Shown here: positions 35,091-48,009 of the stretch, one piece after another
Layout: each line of letters begins with the position of its first letter
Numbering within the stretch: the stretch's first letter is position 1
Source: Nesterenkonia marinintestina
GTDB taxonomy: Bacteria > Actinomycetota > Actinomycetes > Actinomycetales > Micrococcaceae
DNA: 64,000 nt
Reading direction: 5' to 3'
NCBI RefSeq assembly: GCF_025420485.1
Contig: NZ_JAOEFD010000001.1
Coordinates: 62,001-126,000 of the forward strand
Translations under genes and position numbers: made by a program
Notes under the pieces: model-generated
The model's database searches: none
The model's input: the letters and a program-made list of their open reading frames with translations, nothing else
Told to the model about the DNA's origin: nothing

Positions 35091-36350
35091 TCAGAGCAGG
35101 CGGGCTGCGGCGTCGACGACCGCGCGGGCGGCCTCCGACTTGGAGCCGGTCACGGTCTGCGGAGTCTCCGTCCCCAGGGACTCACGGACTCGAGGAGAGG
35201 CGAGGATGTGGATCTCGGTCTCGTCACGGCCGAAGACCAGGTCGGTGCCGACCCGGTTGAGCACGAGCAGCTCGCAGCCCTTGCGGTCGAGCTTCTCGCG
35301 CGCCAGGTCCAGGGGGTCGTGGTCGGCGTCGCCGGTCTCGGCGGCGAAGCCGACGATGACCGTGGGGCCGGTGCCCGTCCGGTCGCGGGCGGCCACCACC
35401 TCGGCGAGGATGTCCGGATTCCGGGTCAGCGTGATGACGGGGTCCGTCCCGTCGGCCGTCTTCTTGATCTTGGCCTCGCCGATGCTCGCAGGCCGGAAGT
35501 CGGCCACGGCTGCGGCCATGACCAGCAGGTCGGCGTCGACGACGGCGGCCTCCACGGCCGTCTTCAGCTCGGCGGCGGACTCGATGTGCTCGATCCGCAG
35601 TCCGTCCGTCTCGGCCGGGGGCTCGACGTCCACGGTTCCGAGGATGAGGTGTACCCGGGCACCGGCGGCCACGGCCGCTTCGGCCAGCGCGAGGCCCTGC
35701 CGACCCGAGGAGCGGTTGCCCAGGTAGCGGACCGGGTCCAGGGCCTCTCGAGTCCCCCCGGCGGTGATGACCACGCGGCGTCCGGAGAGCGGTTGCGGCT
35801 CCTCGCATTCGACGTCGTCCGCACCGGGGTCGAAGTGACCGGAAAGCCGGTCTCGGATGTCCATCGGCTCCGGAAGCCGGCCCGGCCCGGAGTCCGAGCC
35901 TGTGAGACGACCGTCGGCGGGCTCCATGACGTCCACACCCCGGGAACGGAGCACGGACACGTTGTCCGCGGTCGCCGGGTGGCGCCACATCTCGGTGTGC
36001 ATGGCCGGGACCATGACGACCGGTGCCTCCGTGGCCAGCAGCGTGGAGGTGAGCAGGTCGTCGGCCCGGCCGGCCCGGGCGCGTGCCAGGAGGTCGGCGG
36101 TGGCGGGCGCGACGACGACGAGGTCGGCCTGCTGGCCCAGTCGGACGTGCCGCACCTCGTCGACGTGGGAGAACACGCCCGTGGTCACCGGCCGGCCGCT
36201 GATGGCTTCCCAGGTCGCCGAGCCCACGAAGCGCAGGGCGGACTCGGTCGGGATGACGTCCACCTGGTGGCCCTCCTCGCGGAGCAGGCGAAGCAGGTGG
36301 ACGACCTTATAGGCGGCGATGCCGCCGCTGACTCCCAGGACGATGCGCAT
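35091..36350 (-). CDS. coaBC: Bifunctional phosphopantothenoylcysteine decarboxylase/synthetase
   Basis: CoaBC joins phosphopantothenate with cysteine and decarboxylates the product in coenzyme A synthesis. The N-terminal CoaC flavoprotein domain starts VLGVSGGIAAYK and holds PAMHTEMW; the C-terminal CoaB domain starts VITAGGTREALDPVRYLGNRSSG. The flap that in E. coli reads ACGD (with a catalytic Cys) reads TGSDSGPGRLP here, so that Cys is absent; I recall similar flaps in other actinobacteria. Length is normal (419 residues). It follows rpoZ by 44 bases. Confidence 0.95.
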   Translation of the reverse strand: MRIVLGVSGGIAAYKVVHLLRLLREEGHQVDVIPTESALRFVGSATWEAISGRPVTTGVFSHVDEVRHVRLGQQADLVVVAPATADLLARARAGRADDLLTSTLLATEAPVVMVPAMHTEMWRHPATADNVSVLRSRGVDVMEPADGRLTGSDSGPGRLPEPMDIRDRLSGHFDPGADDVECEEPQPLSGRRVVITAGGTREALDPVRYLGNRSSGRQGLALAEAAVAAGARVHLILGTVDVEPPAETDGLRIEHIESAAELKTAVEAAVVDADLLVMAAAVADFRPASIGEAKIKKTADGTDPVITLTRNPDILAEVVAARDRTGTGPTVIVGFAAETGDADHDPLDLAREKLDRKGCELLVLNRVGTDLVFGRDETEIHILASPRVRESLGTETPQTVTGSKSEAARAVVDAAARLL

Positions 36351-36394
36351 CTGGTCGTTCCGTGGACCGTCGGTCCGCCGGTCGTCGCCGACGA

Positions 36395-36658
36395 TCAGGA
36401 GGCGGGGTTCTCGGCCGGGTGGTTCACCAGCAGGCCGTCGTTGATCTCACGCAGCGAGATGGACAGCGGCTTCTCATTGAGCTTGGTGTCCACCAGCGGG
36501 CCGACGTACTCGAAGAGGCCCTCGTGCAGCTGGGCGTAGTAGGCGTTGATCTGGCGGGCGCGCTTGGCGGCGAACAGGACCATGGCGTACTTGGAGTCGC
36601 TCTTGTCCATGAGCTCGTCGATGGGTGGGTCGATGATGCCTTCGAGCTGCTCAGTCAC
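36395..36658 (-). CDS. rpoZ: RNA polymerase omega subunit
   Basis: An 87-residue protein with the actinobacterial omega pattern: [20 protein letters not shown] in the conserved core and a C-terminal [13 protein letters not shown]. Omega stabilises the beta-prime subunit. GTG 36658 has GAGGAC 9 bases upstream. It lies between gmk (100 bases before) and coaBC, the standard actinobacterial order. Confidence 0.95.
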   Translation of the reverse strand: MTEQLEGIIDPPIDELMDKSDSKYAMVLFAAKRARQINAYYAQLHEGLFEYVGPLVDTKLNEKPLSISLREINDGLLVNHPAENPAS

Positions 36659-36757
36659 GGAGTATCCGTCCTCACTCGACGATGTGGTCGTCGGTCGGGG
36701 TGTCGTATCAGGTCTGTCGGGCGCCGCGAGTCAGGGTCGGCGGCGCCGGGGGCACCC

Positions 36758-37336
36758 TCAGGCGCGGTCGGCGCCGACCAGGGTGACGAGTTCTGCGGCG
36801 GCGCGTTCGAGCTCGTCGTTCACCACGGTGACGTCGAACTCGGACTCCGCCGCAAGTTCCATCCTAGCCGTTTCCAGGCGTCGGTGCTGTTCCTCCTCGG
36901 ACTCGGTGCCGCGTCCGATGAGGCGCTCGACCAGTTCGTCCCACGAGGGCGGAGCCAGGAACACGAATCGGGCCTGCGGCATCGTCGAACGCACCTGTCG
37001 GGCTCCCTGGAGGTCGATCTCCAGCAGCACGGCCCGGCCGGCGTCCACCGCCCGTTCCACCGTCGAGCGCAGGGTCCCGTACCGATGACGTCCGTGGACG
37101 GTCGCCCACTCGAGGAAGGCGCCGTCCTCGACGAGCTGATCGAAGCGGGCCGGATCGATGAAGTGGTAGTCCTCACCGTCGACCTCCCCCGGGCGGGGAT
37201 CGCGCGTGGTCGCCGAGACGGAGAAGAACACCTCGGGGTGGTGCTCTCGGATGTGGCGACTCAGGGTCGACTTCCCCACCGAGGTGGGTCCGGCCAGCAC
37301 GGTGACCCGCGGGCCACGGGTCTCGGTCTCGTTCAT
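36758..37336 (-). CDS. gmk: Guanylate kinase
   Basis: Gmk phosphorylates GMP to GDP. The 192-residue protein has the P-loop GPTSVGKST (Thr in place of the usual Ser-Gly), the GMP-binding [20 protein letters not shown] and the YGTLRSTVE block. ATG 37336 has AGGAGG 5 bases upstream; the longer frame starting at 37372 runs into the mihF terminator. A -10-like TAGGAT (37376..37371) sits in the loop of that terminator and could start gmk transcription. Confidence 0.96.
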   Translation of the reverse strand: MNETETRGPRVTVLAGPTSVGKSTLSRHIREHHPEVFFSVSATTRDPRPGEVDGEDYHFIDPARFDQLVEDGAFLEWATVHGRHRYGTLRSTVERAVDAGRAVLLEIDLQGARQVRSTMPQARFVFLAPPSWDELVERLIGRGTESEEEQHRRLETARMELAAESEFDVTVVNDELERAAAELVTLVGADRA

Positions 37337-37358
37337 CGATCCTCCTGCACACAGACGT

Positions 37359-37394
37359 CGGGCGCGGTCCATCCTACTGAGTGGACCGCGCCCG
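37359..37394 (-). terminator. mihF terminator
   Basis: Perfect 13-bp arms CGGGCGCGGTCCA (37359-37371) and complement (37382-37394) with a 10-base loop, 29 bases after the mihF stop. The loop contains TAGGAT on the minus strand, a possible -10 for gmk, so the end of one unit and the start of the next are superimposed. Confidence 0.8.
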
Positions 37395-37422
37395 TCGGGT
37401 GCGTCGTATGGCGGCCGACCGG

Positions 37423-37740
37423 TCAGCCGTGCTGCAGGTGCTCGCCCAGTGCCGCACGCTGCTTGATGCCGAGGCCGCCGATCCGGCGGCTCTCGGAGAT
37501 CCCCAGCTCGCCCAGGGTCTTCGCCGCGGTGACCTTGCCCACTCCGGGGAGGGCCTCCAGCAGCTCCACCGTCCGCAGGCGCGCGACGGCCTCCGAGGTC
37601 TCCGCCCGCTGCAGGACCTCCTCGAAGCTCAAACGACCGGCACCGAACTCCTCCTTCACGCCCGCACGTTCGAGTCGGGCGGCCAGAGCCTTCTGACGAG
37701 CGGTGTCGCGCTCTTCCTTGCTCAGCTCCCGCAGTGCCAT
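37423..37740 (-). CDS. mihF: Integration host factor, actinobacterial type
   Basis: MihF is a small nucleoid protein (105 residues) unrelated to HU/IHF; it bends DNA through a C-terminal helix-two-turn-helix. Typical blocks are [20 protein letters not shown], the acidic-basic central helix and [20 protein letters not shown] near the C terminus. ATG 37740 has AGGAGG 6 bases upstream; the longer upstream frame lacks similarity. It has its own strong promoter and a strong terminator, so it is expressed apart from its neighbours. Confidence 0.95.
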   Translation of the reverse strand: MALRELSKEERDTARQKALAARLERAGVKEEFGAGRLSFEEVLQRAETSEAVARLRTVELLEALPGVGKVTAAKTLGELGISESRRIGGLGIKQRAALGEHLQHG

Positions 37741-37827
37741 CGAAACCTCCTGATCGCGTCGGGACTCCGAATGCGACGGGTCACCCCCATCCGATCCGCA
37801 GACCCCCATTCGACTTTCTCTGTGCCA

Positions 37828-37856
37828 AAAGTAGCCGTTCGATTCCTCACGTGCAA
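37828..37856 (-). promoter_or_regulatory. mihF promoter
   Basis: -35 TTGCAC (37856..37851), 17-bp spacer and -10 TACTTT (37833..37828) on the minus strand, giving a leader of about 80 nt. The region is AT-richer than its surroundings. It separates mihF from the upstream pyr operon, which ends at 37958. Confidence 0.65.
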
Positions 37857-37957
37857 TCACCGGCAACGGCCGATTCCAGGGTGTCCGGGAGGCACCCCGA
37901 AGACCTCCGAGAAGTCCCAGGTCACAGGGCGTTCAGCACCTCTGCACCAGCCGAGTC

Positions 37958-38833
37958 TCAGCTGAGCAGGTCCAGATCTCGGCGTGTCCGTCCGACGGCC
38001 GCGGTCAGGGCCGCCGTCGACGGCCCCGCCCGGAGGATCGCGCGGGAGGAGTTCACCAGGACCTGGTCCACGGCGTCGCCGAATCCGTCGGCGAGCTGCC
38101 GCACCCCGGCTCCCTGTGCACCGTATCCGGGGGCCAGGACGGGAGGACGGCCGACGGTGAGGTCGATGCCGTGGGCGGAGGCCTCGGAGGCCGTCGTCGC
38201 ACCGATGACGAGACCGACCGAACCCAGGTGCCCCTCCGGGGAGGGCAGAGCGGCGGATGCCGCCCGGACCACGGACGCCGCCACAGTGTCCGGCCCCTCG
38301 GCCGGAGACGCGGTGCGCGCGAGCTGGACCTCGCGGCCCTCCGGGTTCGAGGTCAGTGCGAGCACGAAGAGGCCCGCACCGTAGGTGTGCGCGGCCTCCA
38401 CGGCCGGTGCCAGCGCACCGAAGCCCAAGTAGGGGTTCACCGTCAGCGCGTCCGCCGCCCAGTCCGAGTCGGGGTGCAGCCAGGCCTGTGCGTATCCCTC
38501 CATGGTGGAGCCGATGTCGCCGCGCTTGGCATCGGCGATCACCAGCAGTCCGGCCTCGCGGGCCAGCCGGTGGACCTCGGCCAGCGCCTCCATCCCCGGC
38601 GGCCCGTGCTGCTCGAAGAACGCCACCTGAGGCTTGACCGCCGCGGCTCGTCCCGCCGCCGCGTCCACCGTGCGCCGGCCGAAATCGATCAGACCGGCCC
38701 TGTCGACGGAGAGCCCCCACTGTGTGAGCAGCTCCGGGTGGGGGTCGATGCCCACGCACAGCGGTCCGAAGCGAGCCATGGCGTCCTCGAGCCGCTGTCC
38801 GAAGGGCACGGCCGGAACGACGGGATCGGTCAT
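37958..38833 (-). CDS. pyrF: Orotidine 5'-phosphate decarboxylase (type 2)
   Basis: PyrF decarboxylates OMP to UMP, the last step of the pathway. The 291-residue protein is of the long actinobacterial type 2 form: LCVGIDPHPELL, KPQVAFFEQHG, VIADAKRGDIGSTMEGYA (with the catalytic Lys-Asp pair) and PGYGAQGAG. It starts 11 bases after carB and ends the pyr operon. A weak hairpin downstream is the only candidate terminator. Confidence 0.97.
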   Translation of the reverse strand: MTDPVVPAVPFGQRLEDAMARFGPLCVGIDPHPELLTQWGLSVDRAGLIDFGRRTVDAAAGRAAAVKPQVAFFEQHGPPGMEALAEVHRLAREAGLLVIADAKRGDIGSTMEGYAQAWLHPDSDWAADALTVNPYLGFGALAPAVEAAHTYGAGLFVLALTSNPEGREVQLARTASPAEGPDTVAASVVRAASAALPSPEGHLGSVGLVIGATTASEASAHGIDLTVGRPPVLAPGYGAQGAGVRQLADGFGDAVDQVLVNSSRAILRAGPSTAALTAAVGRTRRDLDLLS

Positions 38834-38844
38834 CGTCGCTCCCC

Positions 38845-42130
<3,286 letters not shown>

Positions 42131-42138
<8 letters not shown>

Positions 42139-43318
42139 CGGTGGGGGTCCCTCCCGTGGCGGCGGAGTCTGTGGTCGGTGCGATCAGCAGGTCGACGAAT
42201 CGGTCGAACAGGTGGGCGGAGTCGTGGGGCCCTGCGGCCGCCTCCGGGTGGTACTGCACGGAGAACGCCGGCAGGTCGAGGCAGCGGAGACCCTCGACGA
42301 CTCCGTCGTTGAGGCTGGAGTGGCTGACCACCACACGCCCGTACCGCTCCTGCGGTGCGGTGACCGTCTCCCCCACCGGAGCGTCCACGGCGAATCCGTG
42401 GTTCTGCGAGGTGATCTCCACCTTCCCCGTGGCGTGGTCCATCACCGGCTGGTTGATCCCGCGATGGCCGAAGGGCAGCTTGTAGGTGCCGAAGCCCAGG
42501 GCGCGGCCGAGGATCTGGTTGCCGAAGCAGATGCCGAAGAAGGGGATGCCGGCGTCGAGCACCTGCCGCAGCAGCTCGACCTGAGAGGCCGCGGTGGCCG
42601 GGTCGCCGGGGCCGTTGGAGAGGAACACCCCGTCCGGGGCGACCTCGCGGATCTCGGCGAAGCCGGCGCTCGCCGGCAGCACGTGCACGCGCAGTCCGCG
42701 CTCGGCCATGCGGACCGGAGTCATGGTCTTGATGCCCAGGTCCAGGGCGGCGACGACGGCCAGCGGCTCATCGCTCCACCCGTGGTCGCCGGGCTCCACG
42801 ACGTAGGCCTCCTGTGTGCTGACCTCCTCCGCCAGGCGGGAGCCTTCCATGGTGGGCTGGGAGAGGACCTCGTCCAGCAGCTCGGCCCGCGGACGAGATG
42901 CGACCTCCCCGGAGAAGACCCCGGCGCGCATGGCGCCCGCGGTCCTCAGCCGCCGGGTCACCGCTCGGGTGTCGACGTCGCGGATGCCGACGACGTCCTG
43001 GTCGACGAGCTCCTCGTCGAGGCTGCGCGTCGACCGCCAGTTCGAGGGGCGGCGAGCGGCGTCGCGGACCACGTAGCCGGCCACCCAGATGCGGCGCGAC
43101 TCCGGATCCTCGTCATTGACCCCGGTGTTGCCGATGTGCGGGGCGGTCTGGACCACGATCTGCCGCGCGTAGGAGGGGTCGGTGAGCGTCTCCTGGTAGC
43201 CGGTCATCCCGGTGGCGAAGACGGCCTCCCCGAAGCGCGTCCCGAGGGCTCCGTAGGCCGAGCCCTCGTAGACGGTGCCGTCCTCGAGGACGAGCAGTGC
43301 CGGTGCGGTGGTGCTCAT
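42131..43318 (-). CDS. carA: Carbamoyl phosphate synthetase, small subunit
   Basis: CarA hydrolyses glutamine and channels ammonia to CarB. The 395-residue protein shows the N-terminal CPSase_sm domain ([30 protein letters not shown]) and a class I glutaminase with Cys nucleophile in [12 protein letters not shown] and the His-Glu pair in [11 protein letters not shown] 43318 overlaps the preceding gene as ATGA; the longer in-frame extension is an artefact of that gene's other frame. Confidence 0.97.
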
Positions 43319-43839
43319 GGGGTGTTCGTCTCCTCTTCGACGATGGTCTGGAGCTGCTCGAGGAGCGGCTGCTGGGTCCGGGCGTAGCGGGGGCGGAAGG
43401 CCGTCTCGACGGGAGTCCCGCCCAGTCGCCAGCCGATGATCAGCACCCCGTCGGACTCGACGAACTTCCCCACCACTCCGCGGTCGGTGCGGATGTGGGT
43501 GAGCCCCTCGCGCGGGATGAGGTAGTTGCGGGCGCCGGCCCGCAGGACGGCCACGCCGTCGTCGTGGACCTCGATCCGGCCGTGGCTGCGCAGCCCGAGG
43601 CCGTGCACGGCGATGCGGTCGAGGTGGTCCTCCGCGGCGACCGTGCCGACCACCATGCCCTCGGCACCGATCCGCGGCTCCTCCTCGAGCAGGCGGTCGG
43701 GGACCTCGTCGGGGGCCGGCAGTCCGGACTGCCGGCGTCGGCGTCCGCGCCATCCCAGCCAGAGCAGGACGGTGACGAGCAGGATGATGCCCAGTGAGAC
43801 GCCCAGGTAGCTGAGGTAGGTCTGCGTCTGCTCGGTCAT
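43315..43839 (-). CDS. Conserved pyr-operon membrane protein with PH-like domain
   Basis: A 174-residue protein with one N-terminal TM helix (about residues 9-29), a basic stop-transfer segment RGRRRRQ and a soluble PH/YdjO-like beta domain. A gene of this kind lies between pyrC and carA in many actinobacteria (for example Rv1382 in Mycobacterium tuberculosis, described as a membrane/export protein), but its role is unknown. It overlaps both neighbours by 4 bases, so it is made with the pathway enzymes. A scaffold or regulator at the membrane is only a guess. Confidence 0.85.
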   Translation of the reverse strand: MTEQTQTYLSYLGVSLGIILLVTVLLWLGWRGRRRRQSGLPAPDEVPDRLLEEEPRIGAEGMVVGTVAAEDHLDRIAVHGLGLRSHGRIEVHDDGVAVLRAGARNYLIPREGLTHIRTDRGVVGKFVESDGVLIIGWRLGGTPVETAFRPRYARTQQPLLEQLQTIVEEETNTP

Positions 43840-45173
43840 GCCGCGGCCGTCCTGCCGGTCAGTGAGGTCTCCAGGGCTCCGTCGACCACGACCGGGTGGC
43901 CGGAGAGCAGGGTGGCCCGGACCTCACCGCGAAGCTCCATCCCGGCGAAGGGCGAGTTGCGGCCCTTGGAGGCGTGGAGCGCGGGATCGACGGGCCTTCG
44001 CGCAGTCGGATCCACCAGGACCAGGTGGGCCGGCTCACCGACGTCGATCGGTCTCCCCTGGTGCGGGTGTCCGCAGATCTGTGCGGGGCGCTCCGAGGTG
44101 ACCTCCGCCAGGCGCCTCCAGTCCATCATGCCGGTGTCGATCATCGTGTGCTGCAGGACCGACAGGGCGGTCTCCAGCCCGGTCATCCCCATGGCCGCGG
44201 TCGACCACTCGCACTCCTTGGCCTCCACCGGGTGCGGTGCGTGGTCGGTCCCGACCACGTCGAGGGTGCCCTCGGCCAGGCCCTCGCGCAGGGCGCGGAC
44301 GTCGGCGTCGGTACGCAGGGGCGGGTTGACCTTGTACACCGGGTCGTAGCTGCGCACGAGCTCGTCGGTGAGCAGCAGGTGGTGGGGGGTCACCTCGGCG
44401 GTGACGTCCACGCCGCGCCGCTTGGCCCAGCGGATGATGTCCACCGAACCGCGGGTCGAGACGTGGCAGACGTGCAGGCGCGAGCCGACGTGCTCGGCGA
44501 GCAGCACATCACGGGCGATGATCGCCTCCTCGGCCACCGCCGGCCAGCCGGGCAGCCCCAGCACCGCGGAGACGGAGCCTTCGTTCATCTGGGCTCCGTC
44601 GGTCAGCCGGGGCTCCTGGGCGTGCTGCGCCACCAGACCCCCGAAGGACTTCACGTACTCCAGGGCTCGGCGCATGAGGACCGGGTCGTGCACGCACATG
44701 CCGTCGTCGGAGAACATCCGGACCGCCGCGGCGGAGTCGGCCATCGCGCCGAGCTCCGCCAGCTCCTCGCCGCGGAGTCCGCGGGTCACCGCTCCGACGG
44801 GGTAGACCTCGGTCCATCCGGACTCGAGTCCGAGCCGGTGGACCTGCTCGACGACGCCGGCGGTGTCCGCGGTCGGCGACGAGTTGGCCATGGCGTGCAC
44901 GGCGGTGAATCCTCCGCGGGCGGCCGCGCGTGATCCGGTCTCGACCGTCTCGGCGTCCTCGCGTCCGGGCTCGCGCAGGTGGGTGTGCATGTCCACCAGG
45001 CCCGGCAGCAGCAGGCATCCGGCCCCATCGATGCGTCGGAGGTCGTCGAGACGCTCGGCCTCCTCCGCCGCCTCCCGGCCCATGGCGCGGATCGTGCCCC
45101 CGGCCAGGAGCACGTCCTGCCGCGCCTCCCCGTAGGGTGCGGCGTCGGTGATGAGGATCGGGCGGGTGGTCAT
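43836..45173 (-). CDS. pyrC: Dihydroorotase
   Basis: PyrC cyclises carbamoyl aspartate to dihydroorotate. The 445-residue amidohydrolase has the metal-binding [14 protein letters not shown], later His ligands in QHAQEP and [10 protein letters not shown], and the catalytic GTDHAPHP. This is the class I (long) form found in Gram-positives. It overlaps pyrB and the PH-like gene by 4 bases each. Confidence 0.97.
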   Translation of the reverse strand: MTTRPILITDAAPYGEARQDVLLAGGTIRAMGREAAEEAERLDDLRRIDGAGCLLLPGLVDMHTHLREPGREDAETVETGSRAAARGGFTAVHAMANSSPTADTAGVVEQVHRLGLESGWTEVYPVGAVTRGLRGEELAELGAMADSAAAVRMFSDDGMCVHDPVLMRRALEYVKSFGGLVAQHAQEPRLTDGAQMNEGSVSAVLGLPGWPAVAEEAIIARDVLLAEHVGSRLHVCHVSTRGSVDIIRWAKRRGVDVTAEVTPHHLLLTDELVRSYDPVYKVNPPLRTDADVRALREGLAEGTLDVVGTDHAPHPVEAKECEWSTAAMGMTGLETALSVLQHTMIDTGMMDWRRLAEVTSERPAQICGHPHQGRPIDVGEPAHLVLVDPTARRPVDPALHASKGRNSPFAGMELRGEVRATLLSGHPVVVDGALETSLTGRTAAA

Positions 45174-46195
45174 CTCGGGCTCCCGTCGGTCGATGCGCGG
45201 TCAGGTGCAGGGTGTGGTGCACGGTCGGTCCGTCGGTCGTGGTCGCCGCTGAGCAGCAGGTGGAGCACGGCCATCCGCACCGCCACACCGTGGGAGACCT
45301 GATCCAGCGCGCGCGTGTGGGGTGAGTCTGCGGCGGCCGAGGAGATCTCCACCCCGCGGTTCATCGGTCCCGGGTGCAGGATGGCGGGGGATCCGACCCG
45401 ACGGACGTAGTCGGCGAGCCGTTCGTCGGTGAGGCCCCAGCGCCGGGCGTACTCGGCGGCCGAGGGGAAGTAGGAGCCGCCCATGCGCTCAGCCTGCACC
45501 CGGAGCATCATCACCGCGTCCGGGCCGGCCGCCAGGGCCTCGTCGAGGTCGTAGTGGACCCTGACCGGCCAGGTCTCCACCGTGTGGGGCAGCAGGGTCG
45601 GCGGTGCGACCAGCCCGACCGTGGCACCGAGGGTGTGCAGCAGCCACACGTTCGACCGGGCGACCCGCGAGTGCAGGATGTCGCCGACGATGAGCACGTC
45701 GACGCCGGTGAGGTCCGTGCCGCGCGGGTCCCGCCCGTCACGCTCGGCGACCGACCGTCGCACGGTCAGGGCGTCGAGCAGCGCCTGGGTGGGGTGCTCA
45801 TGGGTGCCGTCCCCGGCGTTGACCACCGCACAGTCGGTCCATCCGGAGGCGGCCAGCCGCGCCGCCGCGCCGGAGGCCCAGTGCCGCATGACCACCGCGT
45901 CGGCGCCGATGGCCTCCAGGGTCTGGACCGTGTCCTTCAGGGACTCGCCCTTGGACACCGATGAGCCCTTGGCGGCGAAGTTCATCACGTCGGCGGAGAG
46001 CCGCTTGGCGGCCGCCTCGAAGGAGATCCGCGTGCGGGTGGAGTCCTCGTAGAACAGGTTAACCACGGTGCGGCCGCGCAGCGTGGGCAGCTTCTTGACC
46101 TGGCGCCCGGAGACCGCCGACATCTCCTCGGCGGTGTCGAGGATCCTCAGTGCGTCGGCGGCACCGAGCTCTGCGGTGGAGAGCAGGTGCCTCAT
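45170..46195 (-). CDS. pyrB: Aspartate carbamoyltransferase, catalytic chain
   Basis: PyrB condenses carbamoyl phosphate with aspartate. The 341-residue protein contains [19 protein letters not shown] (carbamoyl phosphate site), [18 protein letters not shown] and [12 protein letters not shown]. No regulatory chain gene (pyrI) is present, as usual for bacteria of this group. The C-terminal 25 residues are an Asp/Arg/Pro tail beyond the normal fold. It overlaps pyrR and pyrC by 4 bases each. Confidence 0.97.
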   Translation of the reverse strand: MRHLLSTAELGAADALRILDTAEEMSAVSGRQVKKLPTLRGRTVVNLFYEDSTRTRISFEAAAKRLSADVMNFAAKGSSVSKGESLKDTVQTLEAIGADAVVMRHWASGAAARLAASGWTDCAVVNAGDGTHEHPTQALLDALTVRRSVAERDGRDPRGTDLTGVDVLIVGDILHSRVARSNVWLLHTLGATVGLVAPPTLLPHTVETWPVRVHYDLDEALAAGPDAVMMLRVQAERMGGSYFPSAAEYARRWGLTDERLADYVRRVGSPAILHPGPMNRGVEISSAAADSPHTRALDQVSHGVAVRMAVLHLLLSGDHDRRTDRAPHPAPDRASTDGSPR

Positions 46196-46791
46196 GCCTC
46201 ACCTCCGCCGGCCTGCGAGGGTCCGCCGCGGTCTATGACGACCGCCTCGTCCTCGACATCGGTCACATCCACGTCGGCGAGCCGCACGGTGACCCGCTCC
46301 CCGCGCGAGGTGGGCAGGTTCTTCCCCACGTGGTCTGCACGGACGGGCAGCTCTCGGTGGCCCCGATCGACCAGGACGGCCAGACGGACGGCCCGGGGGC
46401 GTCCCAGGTCGGAGAGCGCGTCGAGGCCGGCACGGACGGTGCGGCCGGAGTAGAGGACGTCGTCGACGAGCACGACGACGGCGTCGTCCACGCCCCGGTC
46501 CGGCACCCGAGTGGGCTCGGGGACCCGGGCGGCACGGGATCCGAGGTCGTCGCGGTACATCGTGATGTCCAGGGAGCCGACGCAGGCCTCGGCGTCGAAC
46601 TGCGGGTCGATCCGGGACAGCCGCTCACCCAGCCGTCGGGCCAGCGGCACTCCGCGACGGGGGATCCCCAGGAGGATGAGGTCGTCGACGCCGCGGTGCG
46701 CTTCGACGACCTCATGGGCGATGCGGGTCAGGGCGCGGTCGATGTCCGCACCTGTCATGACCGTCGAGGTCAGAGGCGACTCTGCCGCCAT
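46192..46791 (-). CDS. pyrR: PyrR regulator / uracil phosphoribosyltransferase
   Basis: PyrR binds pyr leader RNA when UMP is high and also has weak uracil phosphoribosyltransferase activity. The 199-residue protein contains the PRPP loop [21 protein letters not shown] (given in short: [10 protein letters not shown]) and [14 protein letters not shown]. It heads the pyrimidine operon. A PyrR-binding loop lies just before its own ribosome site, so it should control its own translation and that of the coupled genes behind it. Confidence 0.96.
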   Translation of the reverse strand: MAAESPLTSTVMTGADIDRALTRIAHEVVEAHRGVDDLILLGIPRRGVPLARRLGERLSRIDPQFDAEACVGSLDITMYRDDLGSRAARVPEPTRVPDRGVDDAVVVLVDDVLYSGRTVRAGLDALSDLGRPRAVRLAVLVDRGHRELPVRADHVGKNLPTSRGERVTVRLADVDVTDVEDEAVVIDRGGPSQAGGGEA

Positions 46792-46823
46792 CGGGCCCCC
46801 TTCCTCGCCTCACGGGACGATGC
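46789..46823 (-). promoter_or_regulatory. PyrR-binding hairpin covering the pyrR ribosome site and start codon
   Basis: On the minus strand GTCCCGTGAGGC (46818..46807) matches the PyrR RNA consensus UCCNGNGAGGY exactly. CATCG (46823..46819) can pair with CGATG (46793..46789), which includes the pyrR ATG, enclosing the loop and the Shine-Dalgarno GGAAGGGGG. PyrR-UMP binding would therefore hide the start site. Translational control of this kind is known for mycobacterial pyrR; the exact fold here is my reading. Confidence 0.75.
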
Positions 46824-46859
46824 TTAAAGGAGAACGTTCGATCGACCAGTCTAGCGGTC

Positions 46860-47270
46860 TCAGTCGGTGAGCGTGGGCTTGAGCTTCTGGAGCCTGCCCA
46901 GCAGTCCGTTGACGAAGACCGGTGACTCGTCGGTGGAGAGCCGGCGGACCAGTGCGACGGCCTCAGCCACCGCGACTCCGTCGGGGACGTCGTCGTTGTG
47001 CAGAAGCTCCCAGGCTCCGATGCGCAGGGCCATCAGGTCGACCCGCGGCATGCGCGCCAGCGTCCAGCCGCGGGCATAGGTCTCCAGGAGTTCGTCGATC
47101 TCCTCCCGGTGCTGTGCGACTCCGCGGAGGATGTCGAGGACGTAGGCGTCGACGACCAGCTCGGCCCGTTCACGGCGGAGCCGCAGCACCTCGAAGGGGT
47201 CGGTCTCACGCTGCTCGGCCTCGAAGAGGATCTCCAGGGCGCGGCCGCGCGCTTTGCTCAGTCTGGCCAC
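46860..47270 (-). CDS. nusB: Transcription antitermination factor NusB
   Basis: NusB binds boxA RNA with NusE in rRNA antitermination. The 136-residue all-helical protein begins VARLSKARGRALEILFEAEQ (start GTG 47270), with DVPDGVAVAEAVALVRRLST and a C-terminal FVNGLLGRLQKLKP, both NusB signatures. GTG has GGGAG about 10 bases upstream. It follows efp by 16 bases and precedes the pyr operon. Confidence 0.95.
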   Translation of the reverse strand: MARLSKARGRALEILFEAEQRETDPFEVLRLRRERAELVVDAYVLDILRGVAQHREEIDELLETYARGWTLARMPRVDLMALRIGAWELLHNDDVPDGVAVAEAVALVRRLSTDESPVFVNGLLGRLQKLKPTLTD

Positions 47271-47286
47271 TTGTGGTCGCTCCCGC

Positions 47287-47850
47287 TCAGTCCGTGACGC
47301 GGCCGAGGTAGTCGGAGGAGCGGGTGTCCACCTTGACCCTGGTGCCCTGCTCCACGAACAGCGGCACCTGGATGACGTGGCCGGTCTCCAGGGTGGCCGA
47401 CTTGGTGCCGGCGGAGGACCGGTCGCCCTGGAGGCCCGGCTCGGTGTAGGTGATCTCCAGCACGACTGAGGGCGGCATCTCGAGGTAGAGCGGCGTCCCC
47501 TCGTGGAGGGCGATGGAGACCTCGTTGCTCTCCAGGAGGAAGTTCGCCGCGTCGCCGACCACCTCCGAGGGCACGGTGATCTGGTCGTAGTCGCGCAGAT
47601 CCATGAAGACGAAGTCATCGCCGTCGGTGTACAGGAACTGGTAGTTCGACCGGTCGACGGTGGCCAGCTCGACCTTCGCGCCGGCGTTGAAGGTCTTGTC
47701 CACGACCTTGCCGGACGTCAGGTTGCGCAGCTTGGTCCGGATGAACGCTCCGCCCTTGCCGGGCTTGACGTGCTGGAACTCCACGGTGTTCCACAGCTGG
47801 CCCTCCAGCTTGAGGACCGATCCGTTCTTGATGTCGTTCGAGGTGGCCAC
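47287..47850 (-). CDS. efp: Elongation factor P
   Basis: EF-P rescues ribosomes stalled at proline runs. The 187-residue protein has the three-domain fold: N-terminal KOW-like part with the modification loop [12 protein letters not shown] (the tip Lys is the modified residue), then two OB domains ending with the [10 protein letters not shown] tail. A -10-like TAGACT (47925..47920) gives it its own promoter with a leader of about 60 nt. nusB follows. Confidence 0.97.
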   Translation of the reverse strand: MATSNDIKNGSVLKLEGQLWNTVEFQHVKPGKGGAFIRTKLRNLTSGKVVDKTFNAGAKVELATVDRSNYQFLYTDGDDFVFMDLRDYDQITVPSEVVGDAANFLLESNEVSIALHEGTPLYLEMPPSVVLEITYTEPGLQGDRSSAGTKSATLETGHVIQVPLFVEQGTRVKVDTRSSDYLGRVTD

Positions 47851-47965
47851 AGGCTGCGTCCTTCGTCTCTCGTGTCGGTTCCGATGTGCGGGCCCCGCAG
47901 GGCTGAGCGCCGGCGACCCAGTCTACCGCCTGCCGGAGGGAGGACCCGTCGCGTCGGCTCGGGGT

Positions 47966-48009
47966 CGGGCCCGGACCGGCCCAGGACCGGGCCTGAACCG
48001 GCCCGGGGC
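47966..48009 (-). terminator. GC hairpin cluster after aroB
   Basis: GGCCCGG (47968-47974) pairs with CCGGGCC (47987-47993), and further GGCCC/CCGGCCC pieces to 48006 allow alternative stems. It starts at the aroB stop and precedes the efp promoter, so it probably separates the aro and efp-nusB units. Confidence 0.45.

Noticed and set aside
46832-46839. LexA/SOS box at GAACGTTC upstream of pyrR
   Set aside because: The actinobacterial SOS box needs CGAAC-N4-GTTCG; the half sites here have no spacer.
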